A stretch of 9,780 nucleotides of DNA. It comes from Caldivirga sp. Lineage in GTDB: Archaea; Thermoproteota; Thermoprotei; Thermoproteales; Thermocladiaceae. Shown in pieces: positions 1 through 5,904 of the stretch. Where the stretch lies: assembly GCA_028275645.1 (NCBI GenBank), contig JAPWUH010000034.1, positions 1-9,780 of the forward strand, written 5' to 3'. How positions within the stretch are numbered: the stretch's first letter is position 1; each line of letters starts with the position of its first letter. The position numbers were made by a program, and so were the translations under genes. The notes beneath the pieces were generated by a model. The model saw only the letters and a list, made by a program, of their open reading frames with translations, made no database searches and was not told the DNA's origin.

Positions 1-1
1 C

Positions 2-589
2 GACGAGGTTATCACCGGGTTTAGGGTTGGGTTGAGTGGGGCCCAGGGCATGTTTAACATAAAGCCCGACTTAACGACGCTTGGCAAGATAATTGGCGGT
101 GGTTTCCCAATAGGGGCCTTTGGTGGTAGGAGGGATGTAATGGGCATGGTCACGCCCCAGGGGCCAGTCTACAATGCAGGCACGTTTAATGCACACCCAA
201 TTTCAATGGCCGCTGGTTTAGCGACCCTGAGGGTTATTGAGGGTGGGGGTGTTTACGAGGTGGCTAATGAGGCCGCTGAGAGGGTGGCTAAGGCGATTAA
301 GGATTCAGCCTCAAGGAACGGTTTCGACGTTGTTGTTAAGCAGGTGGCTTCAATGTTCCAATTCTACTTCAAGAGGGGTGACGTGAGGACACCTTCAGAT
401 GTTAGGGCTAGTGATGAGAAGCTTTACCTAGCCTTCCACAGGGAGGCCCTGAATAGGGGGGTCTACTTCACGCCAAGCCAATACGAGGTTAACTTCACCT
501 CGGCGGCCCACACCAGGGATATTGTTGACGAGACTATTAGGGTTATTGAGGAGTCCTTTAAGGCCTTAAGGGCCAATAAACCCACTTAA
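2..589 (+). CDS. hemL: Glutamate-1-semialdehyde 2,1-aminomutase, C-terminal part (5' end outside the window)
   Basis: This enzyme converts glutamate-1-semialdehyde to 5-aminolevulinate in the C5 route to siroheme and haem, using pyridoxal phosphate in the cytosol. The reading frame is open from base 2, so the N-terminal half lies outside the window. The 195 visible residues begin at the PLP-binding Asp region (DEVITGFRVG). They continue through the Schiff-base lysine (Lys29 of the visible part, in TTLGKIIGGGFPIGAFGG) and then through GPVYNAGTFNAHPISMAAG, which binds the cofactor phosphate from the neighbouring subunit in this family. The order and spacing match bacterial HemL closely through to the C-terminus (EVNFTSAAHTRDIVDETI), so the gene looks intact. 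The aminomutase call is preferred over a general class III aminotransferase because of the DEVITGFRVGLSGAQG and GPVYNAGTF signatures. The next gene, on the same strand, has its own promoter. Confidence 0.95.
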   Translation, partial: DEVITGFRVGLSGAQGMFNIKPDLTTLGKIIGGGFPIGAFGGRRDVMGMVTPQGPVYNAGTFNAHPISMAAGLATLRVIEGGGVYEVANEAAERVAKAIKDSASRNGFDVVVKQVASMFQFYFKRGDVRTPSDVRASDEKLYLAFHREALNRGVYFTPSQYEVNFTSAAHTRDIVDETIRVIEESFKALRANKPT

Positions 590-600
590 CCCAAAAACAC

Positions 601-606
601 TTATAA
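601..606 (+). promoter_or_regulatory. TATA box of the MFS transporter gene
   Basis: TTATAA preceded by an A-rich stretch (AAAAACAC) that could serve as a BRE. Its centre lies about 26 bases before the GTG at 630, the archaeal TATA-to-transcription-start distance. This implies a leaderless or nearly leaderless mRNA and supports that start codon. Confidence 0.6.
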
Positions 607-629
607 GGTGACTTAGTTAAGGGGGTCTC

Positions 630-1937
630 GTGTCCACTGGGGAGGTTAAGGCTAGGTACTACACCCTGGCCTCAGTATCAACAATGCTTGCGTGGGGGCT
701 TGAGTATTACGACATAATACTGTTCTCCACCCTCTCACCCATACTTGAGAGCGTATTTAGGCTCAGCCTAGTCACCTTCTGGTTCGCCTTCGCAGTGACC
801 TACTTCGCCAGGCCCCTGGGGGCGTTAATATTCGGCTACCTTGGCGATAGGTTTGGGAGGAGACTAACCACTGCGGTTGACGCAGCCTTAATGGGTCTGG
901 CCAGCTTATCCATAGGCCTCCTCCCATCCTACGCCCAGATAGGCATTGCGGCGCCGATAACCCTCTACGTCGTTAGGATTATCCAGGGTATTGGGCTTGG
1001 TGGTGAGGCTGGTGGTGGAGCCACCTGGGCCCTTGAGCAGGTGAACCCGAGGTGGAAGCCACTCCTCAATGGTGTAATGTACAGTGGCTTATCCTGGGCA
1101 GTGTTCCTAACGGGGGCTATCAGCATACTGGTGGAGGGTATTGTTGGCCACACTGCATTCACCGTCAGTGGATGGAGGATACTGTTCTACATAGGGGCCG
1201 TGTTAGCCCTAATAGCGCTCGTGATTAGGCTACTCGGCATTGAGTCACCTGAGTGGTTGAGGGCCAGGGAATTAGGGACCCTGAGGAGGGTGCCCATAGC
1301 CAACAGGAGGGTTTGGGGCATTAACATGCTGATACTCATATTGATAAACCTAGGCTTAACCATATACTACTACGGTGGCCTAGGCTACTGGCCATACGTA
1401 CTACCCAATATAATTGCGCCGCACATGGGTATAGGTAAGAAGGTGGCCGAGGACTACGTGTATTGGCTAGTGGTGTATGGTGGCCTTGGAGCCGTGATTG
1501 GTGAGGTTTTGAGCGGGTTAACTGTAATTAGCCTTGGGATTAGGAGGAGCTTCATATATCCATCAATACTCCTAGCCTTAACCTCACCAATAGCCGTCTA
1601 CCTAGCCTTCACCCTAAGCCCAAGCGCAACCTACGCCTCATTAATAACAGGCATATTGTTCGGCCTGGCCGCGGCCCCACAGACAATATACTTCACGTCA
1701 CTCTTCCCAGTTGAGAGCAGGTGGTCCGCAGTCTCACTGGGCTGGAACATAAACGCGGCCATAGGCCCCTTCGGTTCACTAGCCCTCACACTGCTAGTTA
1801 AGTCAACTGTGGCGTCGCCTAACGTTTTAATTGCAGGGTCATCGATAATGATACTTGGTTCATTACTGGTGCTTGCAGGTGCCTTAATCAAACCAAGCAA
1901 CCTATACGCCAAACCCGGCGAAGACTACATTCACTAA
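630..1937 (+). CDS. MFS transporter, metabolite:H+ symporter (MHS)-like
   Basis: A 435-residue membrane protein with about twelve hydrophobic helices, the usual major facilitator length. Helix 1 holds GLEYYDIILF (residues 23-32), resembling the E-W/Y-YD motif of the metabolite:H+ symporter branch (ShiA, ProP, KgtP, CitA). The loop between helices 2 and 3 carries the MFS signature GYLGDRFGRR (residues 69-78). RIIQGIGLGGEAGGG (116-130) matches the R-x2-QG-x4-GGE-x-GG motif typical of this branch. It is therefore probably a proton-coupled importer of a small organic acid, compatible solute or similar metabolite; the sequence does not reveal the substrate. The GTG start fits the upstream TATA box at leaderless spacing, and no ATG lies close by. 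Its stop is 26 bases from the stop of the convergent PaREP1 gene. The preceding hemL gives no clear functional link. Confidence 0.88.
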   Translation: MSTGEVKARYYTLASVSTMLAWGLEYYDIILFSTLSPILESVFRLSLVTFWFAFAVTYFARPLGALIFGYLGDRFGRRLTTAVDAALMGLASLSIGLLPSYAQIGIAAPITLYVVRIIQGIGLGGEAGGGATWALEQVNPRWKPLLNGVMYSGLSWAVFLTGAISILVEGIVGHTAFTVSGWRILFYIGAVLALIALVIRLLGIESPEWLRARELGTLRRVPIANRRVWGINMLILILINLGLTIYYYGGLGYWPYVLPNIIAPHMGIGKKVAEDYVYWLVVYGGLGAVIGEVLSGLTVISLGIRRSFIYPSILLALTSPIAVYLAFTLSPSATYASLITGILFGLAAAPQTIYFTSLFPVESRWSAVSLGWNINAAIGPFGSLALTLLVKSTVASPNVLIAGSSIMILGSLLVLAGALIKPSNLYAKPGEDYIH

Positions 1938-1963
1938 GGCCGCTAGTAAACCTTAAACGAACC

Positions 1964-2467
1964 TTAGGCATGTGAACCCTTGCACGTCTCCTCAGCTCTC
2001 TTAACCAAATCCTCTACGTCCTGCAGCCTATCCTTAACATCATCCGCGCTTAACTTAGCTTCGTGAAAGCCCCAAACATGCAGCACCCACGCGGTATCCC
2101 ACTCACCCCTAACCTCCTTGCCAACTATCCTTGACATAGCCCTAACCGCCGTGACTAAGTCAGTGACAGTCCACCTGCCCTTACCCTCTGCGGACTTGGC
2201 AACATCCAGGTTTAGGCATATTGCCATTGCCTTAATAGCCTCCTCAGCGGCCTTATACAACTTCTCACTAGCCTGAACAGGATCCTTGTCTATAAGCCCC
2301 TTACCCTCATTAAGGTACTTGGCGGCTAGTTCAAGACGCACCTCTGGGATTACCCTCGGGTCAATGTTAAGGAAACTCAGCAGTAGATCTATTACCACAG
2401 ATTCCGCATCAAGCCCCCTCCTCCTAAGCTCCTCAACAAGCACCCGTGGCAATGCCACACTTTCCAC
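1964..2467 (-). CDS. PaREP1-family protein (HEPN-like helical protein)
   Basis: A helical protein of 167 residues with the PaREP1 layout. An N-terminal segment LPRVLVEELRRRGLDAESVVIDLLL (6-30, given in part) is followed by the core: LAAKYLNEGKGLI (48-60), QASEKLYKAAEEAIKAMA (65-82), KGRWTVTDLVTAV (96-108) and WDTAWVLHVWGFHEAKL (123-139). The family is expanded in Thermoproteales and related to HEPN folds; its biochemical role is not established. I see no RxxxxH HEPN ribonuclease motif. The start is my choice: GTG at 2467 lies about 27 bases after a TATATTA box and gives the N-terminus MESVALPRVL. A GTG at 2515 would add 16 residues and would place that TATA box inside the gene; a weaker CTTAATAG lies before it. 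No antitoxin-like partner is adjacent. The gene is convergent with the MFS transporter. Confidence 0.82.
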   Translation of the reverse strand: MESVALPRVLVEELRRRGLDAESVVIDLLLSFLNIDPRVIPEVRLELAAKYLNEGKGLIDKDPVQASEKLYKAAEEAIKAMAICLNLDVAKSAEGKGRWTVTDLVTAVRAMSRIVGKEVRGEWDTAWVLHVWGFHEAKLSADDVKDRLQDVEDLVKRAEETCKGSHA

Positions 2468-2490
2468 GGTCGATAAACCACATAAATCAT

Positions 2491-2498
2491 TAATATAA
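2491..2498 (-). promoter_or_regulatory. TATA box of the PaREP1 gene
   Basis: On the minus strand this reads TTATATTA, centred about 27 bases before the GTG at 2467. It is the strongest TATA-like sequence near the gene and is the reason for choosing the shorter start. Confidence 0.5.
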
Positions 2499-2594
2499 GC
2501 TTTGCCTAATACCACAAAATGAGCATTTTCATTACCCTATTAAGGCTGCTGCAGTTAACGTATTAATGATATAGTTTAAAGTAGCTTAATATTG

Positions 2595-2624
2595 ATGGAA
2601 TTCCATTAAGCCGTTAAGTCGGCT
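2595..2624. repeat. Two adjacent inverted repeats in a divergent intergenic region
   Basis: ATGGAATTCCAT (2595-2606) is a perfect 12-base palindrome. It is followed at once by AGCCG-TTAAGT-CGGCT (2609-2624), a perfect 5-base inverted repeat around a 6-base spacer, and then by a TATA-like CTATATGA (2623-2630). The region lies between the divergent PaREP1 gene and the gene at 2739, a natural place for an operator. No regulator gene is nearby, so a regulatory role is inference. I see no other gene-like content in 2468-2738. Confidence 0.35.
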
Positions 2625-2710
2625 ATATGACTTGCAATCGTGGGTATAACAACCATCGTTGCATTCTTTGGCTCATTAAAGCATGGCTAATGCTACTCAT
2701 GGGTTAAAAC

Positions 2711-2716
2711 TTTAAA
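2711..2716 (+). promoter_or_regulatory. TATA-like box of the gene at 2739
   Basis: TTTAAA in an AT-rich setting (AAAACTTTAAAGTT), centred about 26 bases before the GTG at 2739. A purine-rich GGGAG at 2726-2730 also sits 8 bases before that GTG and could act as a ribosome binding site if the transcript starts further upstream. Confidence 0.45.
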
Positions 2717-2738
2717 GTTGATAAAGGGAGTGACTAAC

Positions 2739-3107
2739 GTGGGTTCTTCCGCTGATAGGGCTAAGATTAGGGAAGAATATGAAAGGGTGTTGCTTGACGT
2801 GTTGAGGGGTAGTGTTAAGGCCCCCTACGACGCATACATTAGCGAGTTCATTGATCAATTAGTGGTCATGGTGGAGAAGCTTAATAACTCTGATGTGGAG
2901 ACTAGGAATAAGTTTAGGTACGGCTTAAGCATTTTGACTAGCCCCAGTAATAAGCCCAATATAATTAGGGCTAAGATAAACGCCTACTACGCATACCTCG
3001 TGTATAGGGGCTATGTCTCAGCCTACAGCGTGTTGAAGAATAAACTAGTTGCCGGTGGTGAGAGCCTATACACGTGGATTAGGATGTACAGGAGCCTCAA
3101 CATTTAG
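2739..3107 (+). CDS. Unrecognised small helical protein
   Basis: I do not recognise this 122-residue protein. It looks soluble and mostly helical: a charged N-terminal stretch (ADRAKIREEYERVLLDVLRG, residues 5-24), an acidic-hydrophobic helix (ISEFIDQLVVMVEKL, 34-48), and a tyrosine-rich basic C-terminal half (AYYAYLVYRGYVSAY, 82-96). It has no cysteine, no signal peptide, no membrane helix and no visible catalytic motif. The GTG at 2739 is chosen because a TATA-like box and a GGGAG sequence both sit at suitable distances; TTG 2718 and GTG 2730 are possible in-frame alternatives. The neighbour downstream has its own promoter, so co-transcription is not required. Base composition and AGG use match the surrounding genes, which argues against recent import. 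Confidence 0.7.
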   Translation: MGSSADRAKIREEYERVLLDVLRGSVKAPYDAYISEFIDQLVVMVEKLNNSDVETRNKFRYGLSILTSPSNKPNIIRAKINAYYAYLVYRGYVSAYSVLKNKLVAGGESLYTWIRMYRSLNI

Positions 3108-3150
3108 GTAATATCCTTAACCTTCCTGAAGATCCAAAGTCAGCATTATA

Positions 3151-3160
3151 GTTTATAAAC
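3151..3160 (+). promoter_or_regulatory. TATA box of the DUF2848-like gene
   Basis: GTTTATAAAC is a palindromic, near-consensus archaeal TATA box centred about 26 bases before the ATG at 3181. This points to a leaderless mRNA and to ATG 3181 rather than the TTG one codon upstream. Confidence 0.6.
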
Positions 3161-3180
3161 CGGAGTGCGTCTACTTATTG

Positions 3181-3789
3181 ATGCATAGGGTTAACATAAT
3201 CGCTGAGTATGGTAATAAGACTGAGAAGGATATTGAGATAACCGTTGGCTCACTCCTACTTGTCCAGCAGGATTCAGGGAGCATATCAACGTTAGCCCTC
3301 CAACCATACCTAATTACAACCAGTAATTACGTTAAGAAGATAACTGCATCATACGGCAGTAACATAGCCTACGCCCTACTCATTAAGAATAGGGAGGACG
3401 TATTCGTAACCATAGCCAGCGACCACACGGATCCTGACGCAGAGAGGTGCAACCTGATTTCGGGTAAACACACGTACCCTAAGGTCATAGCCCGCAGGGC
3501 CTGGTCCCTGGACAGTGTTGAGGATCATTGGGACTCCGTGGAGCTCAGGAACATAGCCATTATTAACGATGAGAAGAAGACTGCCCAACAGTTAATGGGG
3601 AGGGAGCTGCCGCAGCCGAGCATAGTGCTGGAGATGATTGAGGATACCATGGAGGAGCCGAGGAACATGATAATCATAGTTGAGCGTAGGATAATGCCTG
3701 AGGATTACGTGTCCAGCAACTACTATGAAATATCAATGATTGATAATGTTGGTAAGAGGAGTATTGAGCATTACTACTGGGTTGATTAG
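3181..3789 (+). CDS. DUF2848-like protein (possible fumarylacetoacetase-type fold)
   Basis: A soluble 202-residue protein whose centre resembles the DUF2848 family. The segment VTIASDHTDPDAE (76-88) corresponds to the family's GSDHTDR-x-x-E. SGKHTYPK (94-101) corresponds to its SKQ-x-x-PK, and AWSLDSVEDHWDSVELRN (107-124) to its W-x-LD-V-x-HWD-x-L-x-LR. DUF2848 has no firmly assigned reaction. I recall it as similar to fumarylacetoacetate hydrolases, whose metal site uses an ExE pair and a later Asp. In bacterial members I recall SGEVE just before the SDHTD motif; here that place reads GSNIAY (59-64), so the acidic pair appears to be missing. The start is ATG 3181, with a TATA box at leaderless distance; a TTG directly in front is a weaker alternative. 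No catabolic operon surrounds it, so no substrate can be suggested. Confidence 0.72.
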   Translation: MHRVNIIAEYGNKTEKDIEITVGSLLLVQQDSGSISTLALQPYLITTSNYVKKITASYGSNIAYALLIKNREDVFVTIASDHTDPDAERCNLISGKHTYPKVIARRAWSLDSVEDHWDSVELRNIAIINDEKKTAQQLMGRELPQPSIVLEMIEDTMEEPRNMIIIVERRIMPEDYVSSNYYEISMIDNVGKRSIEHYYWVD

Positions 3790-3794
3790 GAAAC

Positions 3795-3803
3795 GTTTAT
3801 TTA
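3795..3803 (+). promoter_or_regulatory. TATA box of the small membrane protein gene
   Basis: GTTTATTTA, centred about 26 bases before GTG 3825. An ATG at 3821 is out of frame and closes after three codons, so the promoter spacing is the main support for the GTG start. Confidence 0.5.
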
Positions 3804-3824
3804 GCCGTACGGACCGTTAAATGT

Positions 3825-4295
3825 GTGGTTAACTGGGTAACTGCATCAGGGATAGTTATCTTGGTGATTGGTATTGCGCTTGCCTTAGCCGGCTCATTAA
3901 CAGCCGCCAATAGTGCCATTAACCTCTTTAATCAGTTAAGGCAAACACCCCTATCCCCACTAAGCCCGGGAAGCAGCGTTAGCTTGTCCATATACCCATC
4001 CTCGGTGCTGATAATCGAGTCAAGTAACTCCTCATGCCTATTTCCAAAACCAACACCCTATGCTTCTAAGACGACAGCTAACGTAACCATAATGATCTAT
4101 AACCAGTCATTGGCGGTGAGCCTAATCAACAACTGCACATCCAGCATAATGATTAGGTACAGGGTGTTCCCGGCATCGTTGGCGAGTAGCCCATTCATAA
4201 CCTCAGGCTTTCTAATACTACTTGGTGGTGTAACGTTCATAATTGGGGTAGTAACCGTAGTAGTAGGCCTGGTGATTGGGCGTAGGCGGTCTTAA
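3825..4295 (+). CDS. Small two-helix membrane protein with a Ser/Asn-rich outer domain
   Basis: I do not recognise a family. The 156-residue protein has one hydrophobic helix near each end: about 8-28 (GIVILVIGIALALAGS region) and about 124-152 (ITSGFLILLGGVTFIIGVV and onward). It ends in GRRRS, a positively charged tail expected to stay in the cytoplasm. The roughly 95 residues between the helices would then lie outside. They are rich in Ser, Pro and Asn, carry four N-glycosylation sequons (Asn68, Asn86, Asn93, Asn103) and exactly two cysteines (71 and 104) that could form a disulfide. This fits a cell-surface protein. The first helix could be read as a signal peptide, but a small-residue cleavage site is no more likely than an anchor. 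The gene converges on the minus-strand gene at 4565 across a structured intergenic region. Confidence 0.7.
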   Translation: MVNWVTASGIVILVIGIALALAGSLTAANSAINLFNQLRQTPLSPLSPGSSVSLSIYPSSVLIIESSNSSCLFPKPTPYASKTTANVTIMIYNQSLAVSLINNCTSSIMIRYRVFPASLASSPFITSGFLILLGGVTFIIGVVTVVVGLVIGRRRS

Positions 4296-4307
4296 GTTTG
4301 TCCTTAT

Positions 4308-4317
4308 TTTAATAAAT
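4308..4317 (+). promoter_or_regulatory. TATA-like box in front of the stem-loop at 4340
   Basis: TTTAATAAAT, centred about 26 bases before position 4338, where the long hairpin begins. It may drive a separate small RNA. Alternatively it may be T/A-rich sequence ending the transcript of the gene that stops at 4295. Confidence 0.3.
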
Positions 4318-4339
4318 CATGGTTCTGGTTACGTTGTTT

Positions 4340-4404
4340 CACGGCCACAATGCCTAATTGGTAACCGCCCTATTGGGTGGTTTAGGTGTTGGTTGTGGTT
4401 TGTG
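4340..4404 (+). other. Extended imperfect stem-loop, candidate structured small RNA or terminator
   Basis: The two halves pair in nested segments. CAC-GG (4340-4344) pairs with TT-GTG (4399-4404, one bulged T and two G-U pairs). CCACAA (4345-4350) pairs with TTGTGG (4393-4398), CCTAA (4353-4357) with TTAGG (4382-4386), and ACCGCCC (4364-4370) with GGGTGGT (4375-4381, one G-U). The apical loop is TATT. A TATA-like box lies at the right distance upstream and an ACA trinucleotide follows at 4407-4409. No K-turn (tandem G-A) motif is visible, so an H/ACA RNA is not supported. Being between convergent genes, it could also be a bidirectional terminator or 3' processing element. It contains no open reading frame of note. 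Confidence 0.4.
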
Positions 4405-4564
4405 TTACAGTGAGCCGACGTTTAAAGGATAGCCTCAAACGGAAGGGTTGCGGCATACCCCCAACTGACACCCATGAACCACCAGTGACGCTGACAACCT
4501 AGGCTAGGTGAAACCCAACCAACGGCAGCCGAGAGGGAAACGCAATCCACACCACGGGTAAACA
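4405..4564. other. Intergenic remainder without a recognised gene
   Basis: I found no coding signal and no tRNA, SRP RNA or RNase P RNA signature in this stretch. GGGTTGCG (4445-4452) can pair with CGCAATCC (4541-4548) over 8 positions with one G-U, enclosing about 90 bases. A TTTAAA box (4421-4426) lies about 25 bases upstream of that stem's middle. A folded RNA is possible but not shown. Confidence 0.25.
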
Positions 4565-5533
4565 CTAAGTGAAGTATATTGATGCGTATTCACCCACATC
4601 GAGGAGTAATTCACCGCAGCCCTGGTTTTCATAATCCTTAGCCTTAACAACGCACCTACCCTTAACCCTAGGCTCATACCTAATGGGGCTATTAGTGTTA
4701 TTAGCTATGAAAACCACCCCCCAGTTCCTAGGCTTCACTAGCAGTTCAACGGTCACAGGGCTTGTGCTTAGGGTTGGTTCAACGCCACTGACCACTAACC
4801 TACCCCCCTCCACCTGCACGGGGCAGTTTGAGACCGTGTATGGCTTTTCAAGGCTCTTGAATTGGATGACTACGCACACCTCATCCCTATACCTAACAGT
4901 CGTTAACACCCAATCCGAGACGTTTAACGTGCCTGTTGATAGTATTAACCCCCTGTGCCACGGCGTCAGGTTCATGAAGCCCCTTAAAAGTATCCTGAGG
5001 ACAGCCAATTGGTACTTAACAATGGTGTTAAAGCGCCTTTCAAGCAGCCTAACGGCCCTATCATACAGCTCATAAATAACTAATGCATATGCAAGCTTAG
5101 CAGTATCCTCCTCGCTGAGTTGGTTACTAATGGCCATTTCATAAAGCCTATCCAACATACCGATCGCCTCACTATGCTTAACTAACCTTAACTGAAGCCT
5201 ATCAAGCACCCCTACGCATTCCTCAAGCGCCAGGGCCCTAACTCTCCTGAGCTCACTTAAATTAGAGGCGGTGGGCCAGGTTACCACGACTAGCTTAGCC
5301 ACCTGGTATGCATCGCAGGGGTTCATTGAGCCTAGGTTTAACTGGGGCATTGGGCCAGGCCACATCAGCGACCTCACGAATTCATCACCAGCGTGTGCAC
5401 CCACCATGTATAGGATTAGCTCATCAACAGGGTTAAGCGGCTTAACATCATTAAGGGTACCCAGCACTGATGATGAGTATCCGTTGAGGACTGGGTTACC
5501 GTAGACTAAGATACCTGGTTTAACGCCCTGCAT
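4565..5533 (-). CDS. Unrecognised 322-residue protein translationally coupled to secE
   Basis: I do not recognise this protein. It has no signal peptide and no membrane helix. The N-terminal 60 residues begin GVKPGILVYGNPVLNGYSS. A helical middle (about 95-190) contains LSELRRVRALALEEC and a run of Leu/Tyr/Arg-rich helices (TAKLAYALVIYELYDRAVRL, 144-163). The C-terminal 120 residues look beta-rich (TVELLVKPRNWGVVFIANN, 261-279), as in a beta-sandwich. It holds six cysteines (73, 106, 220, 237, 294, 306) that could pair as disulfides in a thermophile. The ATG at 5533 overlaps the secE TGA in the sequence TGATG, so the two are almost certainly one transcript with coupled translation; a TTG directly before it is possible. 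The linkage suggests a role at or near the translocon or membrane, which is inference only. Its 3' end faces the structured intergenic region. Confidence 0.75.
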   Translation of the reverse strand: MQGVKPGILVYGNPVLNGYSSSVLGTLNDVKPLNPVDELILYMVGAHAGDEFVRSLMWPGPMPQLNLGSMNPCDAYQVAKLVVVTWPTASNLSELRRVRALALEECVGVLDRLQLRLVKHSEAIGMLDRLYEMAISNQLSEEDTAKLAYALVIYELYDRAVRLLERRFNTIVKYQLAVLRILLRGFMNLTPWHRGLILSTGTLNVSDWVLTTVRYRDEVCVVIQFKSLEKPYTVSNCPVQVEGGRLVVSGVEPTLSTSPVTVELLVKPRNWGVVFIANNTNSPIRYEPRVKGRCVVKAKDYENQGCGELLLDVGEYASIYFT

Positions 5534-5844
5534 CAACGCCCTCTACCAATGCCCCTCGTGGAGATTAGGAGGTAGGCTAGGGCAGCCACTATTAGGATGA
5601 CCACCGTGGCTATGATTATCACGTTCTCAGGGTATGGGACAGCCAGTAGTGAGGGCCTACTGGTCAATGCGTAGCCGAGGAAGCTGAAGATCAGTGAGTA
5701 TGCGCCCAGTATGAACACTATCAGCAGGCTTAACTTAACTATGGTTACGTAAGACTCCCTATCCGGCTTCCTAGCCCTCCTCAGTATCCACACAACATCC
5801 TTAAACAACCCACGCAACCTCTTGCCTAAGTCACCAGCGGCCAC
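5533..5844 (-). CDS. secE: Preprotein translocase subunit SecE / Sec61-gamma with an extra C-terminal membrane helix
   Basis: SecE clamps the SecY channel in the cytoplasmic membrane. The diagnostic part is the amphipathic helix and hinge before the membrane helix: LFKDVVWILRRARKPDRESY (13-32), matching the archaeal Sec61-gamma pattern R-x-ARKPDR-x-E-Y. The membrane helix VTIVKLSLLIVFILGAYSLI follows (33-52). Archaeal SecE usually ends soon after this helix at about 55-70 residues. Here 103 residues are present, with a short loop (SRPSLLAVPYPEN, 62-74) and a second strongly hydrophobic helix (VIIIATVVILIVAALAYLLI, 75-94), then a basic tail RGIGRGR. The GTG start lies about 25 bases after a TATA box; an ATG two bases upstream is out of frame. 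secE is not next to nusG or ribosomal protein genes, its frequent archaeal neighbours. It follows thiI after 60 bases and is coupled to the next gene through TGATG. Confidence 0.85.
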   Translation of the reverse strand: MAAGDLGKRLRGLFKDVVWILRRARKPDRESYVTIVKLSLLIVFILGAYSLIFSFLGYALTSRPSLLAVPYPENVIIIATVVILIVAALAYLLISTRGIGRGR

Positions 5845-5864
5845 ATTGAATCCTCGTCCCTAGG

Positions 5865-5873
5865 TTAAATAAG
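5865..5873 (-). promoter_or_regulatory. TATA box of secE
   Basis: Minus-strand CTTATTTAA, centred about 25 bases before GTG 5844. It suggests that secE and its coupled partner are transcribed apart from thiI, possibly in addition to read-through. Confidence 0.55.
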
Positions 5874-5904
5874 CTTTATGCATTATTGAGGGTTAACCAC
5901 CCCC

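Noticed and set aside
411..452. GTGATGA followed by CTGA resembling C/D boxes
   Set aside because: It lies inside hemL coding sequence, the spacing is too long, and there is no D'/C' pair.
1964..2467. HEPN toxin of a HEPN-MNT toxin-antitoxin pair
   Set aside because: No RxxxxH motif in the protein and no nucleotidyltransferase partner gene next to it.
2627..2704. A 25-codon + strand frame starting with ATG in the 2468-2738 gap
   Set aside because: Very short, no promoter at suitable spacing and no recognisable product.
630..3107. Operon from hemL through the MFS gene and on to 2739
   Set aside because: The opposite-strand PaREP1 gene interrupts it, and the MFS gene has its own TATA box.
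4340..4409. H/ACA pseudouridylation guide, from a hairpin followed by ACA
   Set aside because: No K-turn or K-loop for L7Ae and no clear two-sided guide pocket; one side of the internal loop is only two bases long.
4444..4492. Possible box C/D sRNA from CTGA (4464-4467), ATGA and a second CTGA near 4491
   Set aside because: No box C (RTGATGA) at the needed distance upstream, and the C' candidate matches only its last four bases.
4405..4564. tRNA, SRP RNA or minimal RNase P RNA
   Set aside because: No T-loop TTCRA motif or D-arm, no SRP helix 8 GGAAGCAG, and no GAGGAAAGTC / ACAGAA core of RNase P on either strand.
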